Shown here piece by piece: positions 35,808 through 47,375 of a stretch of 64,000 nt of DNA (the first letter of the stretch is position 1; the number at the start of each line of letters is the position of its first letter). Both the position numbers and the translations under genes were made by a program. The notes under the pieces were generated by a model, which worked only from the letters and a program-made list of their open reading frames with translations, searched no databases and was not told the DNA's origin. The stretch covers positions 3,477,501 through 3,541,500 of the forward strand of contig BSDZ01000079.1 of the NCBI GenBank assembly GCA_030268105.1, in the 5' to 3' direction. The DNA comes from Volvox africanus (Eukaryota; Chlorophyta; Chlorophyceae; Chlamydomonadales; Volvocaceae).

Positions 35808-38800
35808 GCAAGGGTCCTACCTCGGGGAGGAGGCCTGGCCTCCGCGACCCTGCGCCTCATGCATACGTTTTCGGAGGGGCTCATAGAGGGTCTGTTCAAC
35901 ATGGGACGTCATTTGTATGATCAACTGCTGCCCGCATCCCAACAACATGGGCTCGAACCGCATCTCGAGAACCTTACTGGCAAGGTGGGCGAAGCTTAGC
36001 GCGCAGTTACTCCATCTCCTCATCCTTTACCCTCCCTGATTCCTCATCCTTTTTCCCCCATCCCATCCACACTCCAGTTTCCAACCTTGCACCTCGTCTA
36101 CTTCCTCCCAAGCCGGCCCAGCAAAGCCCTGTGCGGAGGTGGCTGTGGCCAGCCGACATCTTAAGTGCACTTTGAAACATCGTTGTATGTATCTTAAGTG
36201 ACATCTCAAATTCGCAATCTCCCCTGAATCGTCCGCAGGTGGCCATCGTGACTGGCGGCAACACGGGAATCGGATTTGCGACTGCGCAGTAGCTGGCGCG
36301 ACGGGGGGCACATGTGGTGCTGGCATGCAGGAACAAGAACCGGGCGGAGGCTGCGGTCCAGGTATGGTTGGTAGCAAGCTCAAAGGCTCCGGCTGCCGAC
36401 ACTGCTGGCACCAGCATCGGCTGTGCACGAAAAGGACCAAGGGCGTAGATAGACCCATGGGTCAGGCGTGCATCCTGAGGCGCATCGAGCTTGCTGAATG
36501 GTGTTGTTAGTATCAAAAACCCAAAAACCCAACAGCCCAACAACCCATGGTATGGTAAGAGAAAATTATTGCGTGGCTACGACGTGCCACACGGCAGAGC
36601 GGTTATATGGCGAACGGATCGCGCAGGCAGATAATGCGATACACGTACAAGTCCATGTCTGCACCTTTACCACGTATCAGGACAATTGTATCAATTGTTC
36701 GGTGCCGCTGCTTCCTTTGAATCCCCCACTTATTGACTACGCTCCCCTTCTTTCCTCGCGTCAGGTGATAACCTCGCTCCCGGGCTGTGGCGTCCGCCAT
36801 CCATCAGCGTTGACCTCCCCGTATCCCAGCGCGGTTCCCGCAGCCTCCACCACTGCCGCCGCCGACCCAGGTGTCTCTGTTTCCCCCCAAGTGGAGGCGA
36901 TGGAGTTGGATTTGGGCCGCCTCGCCAGCGTGCGGCGGTTCGCGGAGGAGTGGCGCCGACGCGGCTTGCCGCTGCACCTGCTGGTATGCAACGCAGGAGT
37001 GATGGCGCCACTGCAGAAAACGCTCACATCTGACGGGCTGGAAGTGCAGTTCCAGGTGTGTGGCCACAACCACCAGTGCCTGACCTGCTTGACCCTCCGC
37101 AGCCGCCTCCAAGACCCAATGCCAGCCTCTGCGCGCGACGAAATACACAGGCGTGCCACCCGGGCTGGCGGCCGGCAACGGCGACAAGCACAAAGAGGCA
37201 CAAGCCGTTTCCTTAACTTGTTGGATGACTCACCGAACCACTTACTCACCCCAAACTACAACCGAAACCGCTTTCCCAGGTCAACTTCCTGTCCCACTGG
37301 CTGCTGACCCACTTGCTGCTTGACCACGAGCGGGAGAGACGGCGTGCGGCGGCAGCAGTGAAGGCGGTGGCATCTGGCGGCAACTCGGCAATATCCTTGC
37401 CTAGCAGCAGCCCCGGCAGCACAGGAAATGGTGATCCCGATTGCGATTCCAGAGCTGTAGCGGACTCCACGCGTGTGGTAATAGTCAGCAGCGTCGTACA
37501 CAGGGCAGGAATGCTACAGTGGGGCGACATGCTGAGTGAGCACAAGTGGGTAGGTTGCGGGGGATGGGGGGAGCGAAAAAGGCTTGCGGAAACGACAGAC
37601 CTGGTGGGCGTGTGTGTGAAAAGCGGGGAAAGGGGATTCAGGAAGAACCCTAAGAACACATCCGGGTACAGCTAGCCTCGGGCGCAGATTGGGGGTATGT
37701 GCAAGGCGGAGGAAGGTTCCGAAGAGGGAGAAGAGGCGGGCGCATAGCAAACAAGTTTCGGTGTTAAGGCTTGATCGGGAATGGGAGACGACATCACAGA
37801 AGCGTCAGTAGCTGCATTTGATAAGGGTTGTAGCTGCTGTTCCTCACAGTGTCGCCATTATGCCTCATGCCTCATTGCCTCAAGCCTCATGCCTTATGCC
37901 TCATGCTTCATGCTTCAGAACGCGGCTGGTTTTCCCGCCAGCTGTTCTTTCGACCGACTTCACCTCAGCGTACTTGTGCGTGGTCCCCCCCTGTCCCCCT
38001 GGGCCCCCTGGTCCTTGTCCTCCACATCTCCCGACTTATGATCTCCCTTGGGAACCTCAGCCATTCTTTCCTTGATTTGTCAACAGGTACGAACCGTACA
38101 TCACATACGGCATGTCCAAACTAGCCACTGTCATCTTAGCTAAGGAGCTGCAGCGCCGATTCGACAGGTAAGTGTTTGTGAGTGTGAAAGCGCGTGGTGG
38201 TGATTGCTATTTGCAAGAGCGTCACGCCTACCTTGCCCGTCACGCCTTCACCAAGTAGGGCGGTTGGGACTGCAGCTGGCTTATTTGGATTGACAGATTC
38301 GGTTCTGGAGTGATACAAAAGAGACGGGTTGGGATACGGCTGGATACGGCTGGAATCGAGGTATATTGCTTGGAGGCGATTTTGGAATCGTGAAGCATCT
38401 CGAAAGGGCGCGTCAGTGGCGCTGCTTAAGAAGGGCGCGTTCAGCGTCCATCATCAGGCCAAAGGACACGGTGGCTCAAGCTTACGGCTCTGAGGCTCGT
38501 TTCCCTTTATCAACCCTTCCCGTTTCCCGAGTAAGGTGCATGAGCGTTTGGCCCCGCCCTTCCGTCCGTCCGTCCGTCCGTCCACCATCCGTCCGTCCGT
38601 CCGTCAAACTCTGTTCCGTATCCAAGTATCGAACCGGACGCCGATATGTACTCTCTTCCTGCCAGCTTTAAGGTCCACCTTCGTGACCACAGTGAACCGC
38701 CCGGCGTGCTGTCTCGTCCTAAGCAGGCACCCAGAATATGGTTTGCACGACACAGCTGTGGCGATCCATCCGGGCATCGTACGCACCAACCTGGCTAACA

Positions 38801-39993
38801 ATTTCTTCCGCAGCTACGGCCTCAGCTGGGCGGTTGGGTCTCCCCTGGAGCCCCTTCAGCGCCTGTGGCGCCACACCTGGGACACGGTATGATGTACCAC
38901 GACGAGAAGACGTGTGGTTGTCGTGGTGGTGGTGGTGAGGGTGAGGGTGGTGGTGAGGGTGGTGGCGTCAGCACCTGGAATCCTGCTTGTAGAAACATGC
39001 TGCTGATGACCCACCCGCGATGTCAATTTCCGCTCTTCCGTCCCCTCTCCTCCCTCCTCGCTCTCTCCCCCTGTCACACGAAAATCCTAACTCACCTGCT
39101 GTCCGTGCTGCCCCTGCCGCCCCTGCCGCCCCTGCTACTCATGCTGCCCAGGTGGGTAACGAGCTCCTGGCCACCCCCCACCAGGCGGCGAAGCGCATGT
39201 TGGTCGCCTGCCTGGACCCCGCGGAGCAGCTTGCGGGGAGGTACATGGCGCTGGGCCGAGTGTACCCCGCGGATAAGGCAGGTTGTCTGGTGGATTCGGT
39301 CTTCCGAGCCAGAGTAGAGTCCTAGAGCAGGGGCGGAAAAATGGTGGTCGTCCCCGGGCCTCGGTGAAGGGGGAGGGGAGGGGAGGGGAGGGGAGGGGAG
39401 GGGAGGGGAGGGGAGGGGAGGGGAGGGGAGGGGAGGGGAGGGGAGGGGAGGGGAGGGGAGGGGAGGGGAGGGGAGGGGAGGGGAAAGGGGGGAGGCCGAT
39501 GGCGGGTATCCATAGACATAATGGTCTCTGATGGAGGCATTCGGGCTTGTTCTTGTCTGGGCGCTGTCGGGGTTTATATTGAGATGTCAAAGAGACGGTG
39601 GAACAGCCAGGCAAAGGGGCTGTCCTACAAGTCCGTAGCAGGATGGCTCGTGTGTGTCTCTGTCTCTGTCTCTGTGTCTGTGTCTGTATCTAAGGAACCT
39701 ACGCTTGCACGGATTGATACTGTTGCGTCTGTTATCAGCGGTCTAGTCAAGGTATATGGTGTTAGGTTTGCACCACTGGCCGGATGTCTTCGTTGTTGGT
39801 GGTTCAGCTGACTGACCAATCAGAACCCCAGCCATACCCGCTGCGTCCTTTACCCCTCCGTCGGCCTGTTACCTGCTCCTTCAAACACACAAAACACACA
39901 CGACAGGCCTCTGATGACCCTACCCGCGCTGCGGAGCTCTGGGCAACTGCGACTCGCCTGACGGGCTACTCGCCGCCGCCTTCTTTAGCGTGA
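35808..39993 (+). CDS. Short-chain dehydrogenase/reductase, interrupted by an in-frame TAG
   Basis: Exons 35808-35984, 36239-36361, 36765-37055, 37280-37545, 38087-38167, 38727-38886, 39152-39277 and 39907-39993; phases fit and 437 codons read in one frame except a TAG at 36290-36292. Classical SDR motifs: cofactor loop TGGNTGIGFATAQ (then the stop) and LARRGAHVVLACRN, DLGRLASVRRF, LVCNAGVMAP, VNFLSHWLLTHLLL, SSVVHRAG (catalytic Ser), YGMSK (catalytic Tyr/Lys) and AIHPGIVRTNL. The C-terminus (AAELWATATRLTG) resembles RDH/WWOX-like SDRs that reduce or oxidise lipid or retinoid-type alcohols with NAD(P); substrate unknown. Intron 7 has a GC donor (GATAAG|GCAGGT). The 5' end is unresolved: an in-frame Met codon at 35859 could be the start, or an upstream exon exists. 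The TAG makes it either a young pseudogene, a read-through gene or a sequence error. Confidence 0.85.
38563..38608. repeat. CCGT microsatellite in an SDR intron
   Basis: Two runs of CCGT separated by CCACCAT, within the intron 38168-38726. Confidence 0.8.
39369..39484. repeat. AGGGG pentanucleotide array
   Basis: About 23 uninterrupted AGGGG units in SDR intron 7 (39278-39906), the one with the GC donor. Runs of four G's on the transcribed RNA sense strand make G-quadruplex formation likely. Open frames across it (GEGRG and PLPSP repeats) are artefacts. Confidence 0.95.
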
Positions 39994-41400
39994 GCATGTG
40001 TGTGACGTGGCAGGGCATGATGATTCGATGAGGAGATATGCACGATCTTGGTGAATTCCAAATTGACACATTTGCGATATGGAGCGCGTGACTCTGTCGT
40101 TTTGATGTTGCGATGGGACTGATGCAAAACCCTAGGTTAGGTGCGATGCATGTTCACGTTGCACGTCTGGAAGTGCCGAGGCTGAATCCACTTCCCGATC
40201 TCCCTTCATGATAACTAGGGGTGGAGCGCATTGCCTTACTGGGAATCGACCGTGCGTGCGTGTCTGTATGTGTCTGTGTGTGTGTGTGTCTGTGCGCGCG
40301 CGCGCGTCTATGGATAAGCGGTGGACAGTAATAGCCTCAATTACATCCAGGAGCTATCAGGACGGAATAGATGGGAATGCACGGCTCGTACTTACACTTT
40401 TGGCCTGCTGCACTGCTACGTATACGTTCCAAACCGTTGCGCAAGAACAACGCCGCCAATACAGTGGGATGGAATTCACGACCAGGACATGCTAAGCGCG
40501 TAAGACCTCCAGGTTTGCGCTTGGTGACCTGAAAACATCGGGCTTTCGAAAAGCATACTCAGGTATTACTGACGTCTGAGGTTTTTGCCGTGCGGGCGCC
40601 GCATTTCCGTACGGCGCACGTACGGTAAACGCACGATCACGAAGTGTCCTGAATAGATAGATCCAGGTCTCTTCGGGGCACATGAGGAGTTTTAAACACT
40701 GATGTGACACTGTAAGATGCGGATGGACGATATGTGGTATGGTGCACTGCACGATAACCATGCATGTGACGGCCATGAACACCAGGTACTGTCTGTCCTG
40801 CCTAGTTGTATCCACGCATACCACTCTCGCATATGTACATACACATCTAAGCACAGGCACATACACATGCCAACGAACGCCACCGCCTCTCCCACCATTG
40901 CACGGATGATTCCGCGCAACGATGCATTCTCGCCAATTACATGAGAACTTCAGAAGGTCGCGCGTGCGGTGTATGTCGCTCGCACGCTTGCACGTTTACT
41001 CATTTCACAATTGTTGATTTGAACCGCATAACCGAAATCAACCATGTGGCGTCCGCCCGTACCATTGGGCCTCGAACGCCGTGGCTAAAGGGCGGGCGGC
41101 ACCATGTGTTCAGCCCAGGCCAGGTCAGGTTAGTAGTCGTGGGGGATAGAATTCCGATTTGGTCAAATTCCGCCCCTCCAGAGTGCGGAGGGCGGGGGGC
41201 GGGAGGTGTGGCGGGCAGCTGCTGTCCTTTGTTGCCGCATGCATCATCGCTAGCTGCTCGTTCAACCTATCTGTGGCAGTCTCCCGGTCCTCACCGCCGC
41301 CAATGAACATCGCGGGCCCGGCAGGAGGATGGCTGAGAGCATCGACAGACAGGCGGTGGACGGCGACACCCAGCATATATGCAGCGCTATGACTCTGGTT
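39994..41400. other. Spacer between convergent SDR and KNOX genes
   Basis: About 1.4 kb, no supported exon. It contains an alternating TG/CG purine-pyrimidine tract at about 40256-40308 and TGTAA-type motifs for both flanking genes (40711-40715 plus strand; TTACA at 40937-40941 for the minus strand). Confidence 0.45.
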
Positions 41401-44400
41401 TTAGCTTGGGATGACGTTGAGCTGGCGCAGGATTGTCTCCGCCTCCTCCCGGCATGACGGTTGTTTGCCGTTGAAGAGCTATACAGTTGATGTGTAGATG
41501 TTGATGTCCAGGGTAGGGCGGGGGAAGGGAGGGGGGATTGGTGTGAATTGCAATGAACTTTCGATTGGAAGTTAGTTGTGGCTCTCATCAGGCCCGACCC
41601 CCAATACACATATATGCATGTATGCCTGCATGCATACACGCACCTGCAGCGCTTTCATGATTTCGTTTGTATTGGCCGGCATATTATACGTTTCCAGACC
41701 ATTTCCCGTAAATAACACACTCTCACTCACTGTGTGAGAGAGAGTGTGTGTCTGGCTATGTATATAATATAATGTATATGTATGTATGTTGGTGATCTTA
41801 CGAGTCTGCGGGTAAGGGTATGCATACGGCTATGAGGATCGCAGCGGATTGATGGGGTTTCACGTCCTCGTGGACAGGTTGCTTCCTTCGTTCCTAGTTT
41901 CCGTGGCCGAAAAGGTCCAACCTAATACAAAGCAATACAGCTCGGTAGATTATGAAACGGGCCACGTACGCACCTTGACCCAATGCCTCTTGCGCTGGTT
42001 GATAAACCTGCACGCAGGTATTCATTTGTGAGGGTGCACAAATATACATACGTAAGCCGAGTAGGGTGGTAAGGTGAGATGCTCGGGTAACGAACACTGT
42101 GCCGGACGTATCTTCATCAGCAGGGCTCCTGTCATCCCTCTCTGTTTCCCCTTCTCCCTCATTGTTCCGGCGGCTATCCCTCTAAATTGTTACCTTGCTA
42201 GCTGCTACACCCGCTAGATCCGGAACCTCCTGCCTTCGCCCCGTCCATCCTGTGGTTCTGCCTCTTCCCACCACTCCCCATCCACCTACCAGTTGCTAAT
42301 CTGGGTGTGATTGAGACCTGTCGCACTGCATAGCTGTTTCTTGATGTCGTCCTATACGGGTACGCACGATCACGGGTATGAGGTACGGGGCGTGAATTTG
42401 GTTTATGCAGGCAGCACACACACGCACGCATACATATAGGTACACGGGCTCTCAGACGCATCGGCTCCCACTGCACTGCGTCATCATTGGGTATCGATCC
42501 GATCAGTTGGGTGGCGGGATGGACGAGTCGGACGTACAAGACGTACAGGAGATCATAATACCTACTTGTATGTGCCCAACAAGGATTGTCATGGCCACCA
42601 TCTAACCTCACCACCTCACCACATAACATACGTCTAGCTCCGTACACAGCTACATCTACTTAGCGGTGCTCATTGAGAGACCTCATCGTACTTACGGTGG
42701 GGTACGGCCACGCCAAGTTGGTGGCCCACCACTGCTTGAGGATGGTGACGGCGGTCTGGGGCAACTTGCCAACCTTCTTACGTTTTGCGAACTCCTCCTG
42801 GAGCTTCTGGACTTCAGCGCTGTACCTGTTAATGGCGGGAAAGTGGCACCGCATGGGGGATTGGGGCAATTAACGGCAGGGTTGCGAGTGAGGAAGTGGC
42901 TGAGCGAGGAAGTGGCCGAGTGGTGGAGAAGCCAAGGTAGAAAGTATATATGCGAATGGTGTTGTTTGGGGGGCGTGGATATGATAGGGCGGTGTTTGCG
43001 GGTGATTCTTTTATTATACGGGCAGATGGGGGCCCGAAGAGGATTTCGACTGCAAAGCCGGGAGGCTGTACATGGCACATACGGTTTTGCGCTGAACACC
43101 AGCTTCAAAATGTTTACGGTACACATCAGCGATGCATCTCAACTGTCGTGAGCCCCAGAGCACACCACCACCCCAGTCCGCTGCAGTGGGTAGCCCTCAG
43201 CTGGCGTCTACTCCACAGCGGCCCTCGCACACCAACGTAATGGTATTGCCGTGCCAACATCGCTCATTCAGATCTCCCTCGATTGCCTTTTGTAACTCCA
43301 GGCTATAAGGCATCCATCCCCTCACTTACTTGCGCTTCAGAATGGTGCGCATGTGGATAGGCTCAACGTTGCCAAGCAGGCCTCCGCCCTCACTCCCGGC
43401 CGCGGCATCGCCACGCCGCTTCACACCACGGCGGCCCCTGTTGGACTTGCCGGGCTCGCCGCCTTCGTCGAGATCAGGGCCGACGTCGCGCTGCAGTGCC
43501 AGGGAGAGCTGCGGGGTAGAAATAAGAAGATTGAGAGGAAAAAGAAAGGAATGAAGAGCGCGAATGAGTAACAAATACGGCAGGGGGGAGATGCAACGGA
43601 TGGAGCAGATGAAACGCCAATGAACGCAGGCCCGGCTGCAGCAGAGAGCTGAAGATGCATGGCGGCTAACAGGAGGGACAAGGCTTTGGGATGTCCGATA
43701 GACAAGGGAAAACTCCCCAAAAATGTCCGTCCGCACGGCTGCTGTCATAAATTTGTTGGGGATTTGCGTTCCGCCGGCCCTTGCTTTATCCTTGATACTT
43801 GGCTCTCTTGCTGTTATTCTCTTTCCTTAACATAGCAAGTTTTGAACGCTGCTGCAGCCCTGTCATTCGCGAGGTACATGTGCGCGCTTCCTAACCGGCA
43901 CGCAGGCCGTGGAGCACCAGGTCCAGCAGGACAAGGACCGCAGATGGAGGCCGGGAGCCGACAATAACATAACAAAACATAACGACAGAACACAACGACA
44001 GAACATAACGACATAACAAAACGACATAACAAAACGAACCCCGCCAGCGCACGCAGTCCATCCCTCCGCTCCTCGCGCGACCGGCCAGATAGTCCTTCAA
44101 AGCCCTGACCCCTCCGCTTACCTTGGTCTCGAACTCATTGAGAAGGGTCGCCACATCCTGCGTATCGTAGTCGTGTGCGGGCGGCCAGCATGTGAATGGG
44201 AAGCAGGTGAATGGGAAGCAGGTGGATGAGGAGCAGGGGGATGAGCAGGGGGAATAGATGGATGCATGCGGAGAAGCTCGCGAGCAACGAACAAACCATT
44301 AATAACTGATGATGATCCCGCAGGCACTGTATTGGCAGCGCGCGGGTAACGAACAACGCGCGCCGTCCATCAATGTCTTATCTCAACTCTTAAGACTTAA

Positions 44401-47375
44401 CAGGCGCTGCCGGGTGGCCCCATGCATGCATGCGTGTAGACTAGTTGCTTGCTCATTCGACATCTGACATCCCCAAGCGTTGGCAGAGAATGCCTTGGGG
44501 ATACATGAGGTATTGACATGGTCTGTTGCAACTAACGCGTGTCCCCACTTCCTCCTGATGAGGTAGGACGTCGGGAAGAAAGGGACATAGCTACACGGCT
44601 GGCACTTACCCTGATAACGGCCGCCGCGTCCTTCTGATACGACTCACACACCGCTATGAACTTGTCCTGTAGGTAGTACATACATATATATTATATAGAT
44701 ATGGGGAGGTGAGAAAAGGTGTGAGTAGTGGGACGCATGGGGCAGCTTCAAGCGCGGTCGCTCTCGTTTAAGTGTTACACGCGTAGATACCCAAAGCAGG
44801 GGATGAAAATCTCGGCTCGCTGTTGGCTGGATGTAGGCAGGCAGGTGGGCCTGATGACGATGTGTGTGCGTGACGACCGACCAGCAGCAGCCGGCTTTTC
44901 CAAGATAGCTTAGCTAGGGTTGTAAGTGGATGAAATATATGTATGCGTGCACTGTGCCTGGGCAAGCTAGGTGACCCGCATGGCTCTTACTTTTCCCATA
45001 CATATGTAAAGCTAGCTACATACCGTATGAACATACACACAAAACACTTCCCCGGCCAGCAGCCATACATCCGCAGCGGTACATGGCGGCTAGCTATGGA
45101 TTCCTTATCATTGGATACCAGACAAACAAAGAAACGTTACATTTATTCATTGTGCACTTCCGTCCGCAACAGCTCACCATGAAGGCGTCCAGCCCTGGGT
45201 CCCGTCCAAAGCACGCAAGCATGCCGCTCTGAAGTGCCAGAGTGCGCACTACAGCCAGATCGCGCAGAACCTTCCCACAGGCCGAATCGATCTTCATGCG
45301 GGCGTCGGGGGTGCGAGCTCCAAGCTGCGCATGCAATATTGTTGGAGCATACGTTGTTAGGAATGAAGGGTTCGTTCGACACACAATAATATCCTGGAAG
45401 GAGTGTTGTCCCCAATAAACCCTACAGCAGTACACGCACACATATACACACACATACATATATATATATAGGCACTCACATGCACACACACACACATGTA
45501 TGGTACGTACCTTCTTGCATGCCGCCACTGCCATGATGAGGTCGCGCATTCGGGGATGGTTGAGCAGCCGCAATTTCGTCAGCATCTTTTGGGCCTTCGC
45601 ATCGATGTTCTCCAAACCAAAGTCCAAGATTGGAAGCCCAGCGGCGTAGGATGTGGGCATTGCTGCTACCGGCGGCGCCGTACCGAATAGTGGTAACGGC
45701 GGCAGTGACGAAGCGAAAATAAGAGGCAGCGATGGTACTTGCGGCAGCAGTAGGGGCGGCGGCAGCAGCCCGGACAGCATCCCGGGCGGCGGCGCGGATA
45801 GTAGAGCGGGTGGCAGGGCCGATGGCAGCAATTGGGACGGCAGCAACGGGTTCGGTAGCGGCGCGTGTGGCATTGGCGCAGGCGGCAGCAGCCCAGGAGG
45901 CAGCAGCAACCCTTGTATTAGTGGCATCGCTGGCACGGCGGGCTCTGACACTGGGCCAAGAAAGGAAGCCAGCAGCGGTGGCTGCGCTGCAGCTGTCGTC
46001 GGGTATTCCGGTTGGTAGAGCGGCGGTGGCTGCAACGGCGGGAAGGGCATTTCCCCAACCGGCGCTGGTGCCAGCTGGTTGACCTGCTGGGACCGTCGCG
46101 TGGCACAATAAATATGAGGATTTGATCATTTCGTATTCGTACATTCGTACAACTATTCAAAGTCATACAATTTACATTATGGGCAGGTTCGATAACGCAT
46201 ATACATGCGTCATGTTTATTGAAAAGCATGGAGTTAAAAGCGATCGAGCCACATACAAGCGAGTATGGAGTCACGCTGCGCATTCGCTGATTGCATTGTG
46301 CCCCTACGAGTTAGCTAGGTGCGTGTCACTGTATGCTTATCCGTCGTCGCATCGCACCTCTTGCATGTCATAGCCAAAAATAACACACCTGCGATTGAGT
46401 CACCAGCAGGTCTTCTGCCCTGCCGAACTCAGAGCCCATATAAATGTCCCAGAGCTTGTCCGAAATACTGGACTCGAAGGACGTGGCAGCAGCAGGAACA
46501 GGAGTAGCAGGAACAGCAGTAGCAGGAATACCAGTACGGGCATCGGCGACGAGCAAGTCGCCCGCCTGCTGCTGCTGCTGCTGGTGGCCGCACGCACGAG
46601 GAGGACCACCGACAGTGGAGTCGGCACGTTTGGAGCCATTCAGCTGCTGCCGCCGCTGCGGCTGCTGCCGCTGCGGCTGCTGCCGCTGCGGCTGCTGCCG
46701 CTGCGGCTGCTGCCGCGCAGCAATATTCAGCCACTCGTTGACGACGGCGGGAGGCCACTCGGCGTCGTCGTGGTCGCCATCGACCCCAAGGATCCAGTCG
46801 AGCGCCATGTCGTCGTCGTCGTCGTCGTGGTCCATTATGTGCTCATCACCACCACTCGCGACACCCGAGGTCGTCCATTCCTCGACCAGCTTGGCGATGT
46901 CTGGATCAGGAGAGAGCGCGAAAAGGTCATCGAACATATCGATTCCGTCATCCAGGATGATAGCGTCAGAGGTCAGCGCTGTGGCGGCGGCGGCCACGGC
47001 GTCCGCTGCCGCAGTCATCATCGACGCGTCGAATCCCAGGGCGGCGGCCGGCGAGGCAGCGGCGGTTTCGAAGACGTTGATGGAGTCGAAGACGTTTGCA
47101 GCGTCGAAAATAGTTGTGGGATCGAAAATGTCGTCGATGTCTTCAAGAGTAGTAGTGGTGATGTCTTCGAAAGTAGAAGCGGTAGTATTCGTCGTATCGA
47201 AAGTAGTGGCGGTGAAGTTGCCGCTGCTGCCATCTGTTTTGTAGAGGCTGCTGGAGGTGATCTGATGCTCTCCTTGCGGCTCCAGTAGCACTTCTGGCGC
47301 AGCAGAGAAGGCAGCGCTCAGAAGCACAGCAGCGGGCTTCTGAGCGAGGGCGATGTAATTAGTAATCGTATGCAC
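41401..47375 (-). CDS. KNOX TALE-homeobox transcription factor (GSM1-like)
   Basis: Minus-strand exons: 47375-46389, 46083-45511, 45324-45178, 44666-44610, 44157-44122, 43508-43330, 42825-42696, 42351-42290, 42007-41974 and 41478-41401; phases fit, about 760 aa. Order: acidic N-terminus and Gln/Pro-rich linkers; KNOX1 (KAQKMLTKLRLLNHP, LIMAVAACKK|LGA, ~490-540); KNOX2 (DPGLDAFM|DKFIAVCESYQKD, ~560-600); ELK (MRTILKRKYSAEVQKLQEEF, ~650-672); homeodomain (~676-735) with TALE loop WPYPT, GLNHTQISNW and WFINQRKRHW; tail CREEAETILRQLNV. Ile50/Asn51 of helix 3 are intact. In Chlamydomonas the KNOX protein GSM1 pairs with the BELL protein GSP1 to trigger zygote development; orthology here is inferred. 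The start is uncertain: ATG 47375, or a 12-nt exon (47781-47770, MQQQ) spliced to 47339. Confidence 0.9.
41715..41752. repeat. Near-perfect inverted repeat in the last KNOX intron
   Basis: ACACACTCTCACTCAC (41715-41730) is followed almost at once by a GTGTGAGAGAGAGTGTGT arm, giving a ~16-bp stem with one mismatch, in the intron between the homeodomain exon and the last exon. Confidence 0.8.
46655..46716. repeat. 15-bp coding tandem repeat in KNOX exon 1
   Basis: About four copies of a 15-bp unit (plus-strand CTGCGGCTGCTGCCG) encode QQPQR repeats in the KNOX protein. Confidence 0.8.

Noticed and set aside
46395..47288. Plus-strand 297-aa and 266-aa frames opposite KNOX exon 1
   Set aside because: Shadows of the repeat-rich KNOX exon; no motifs.
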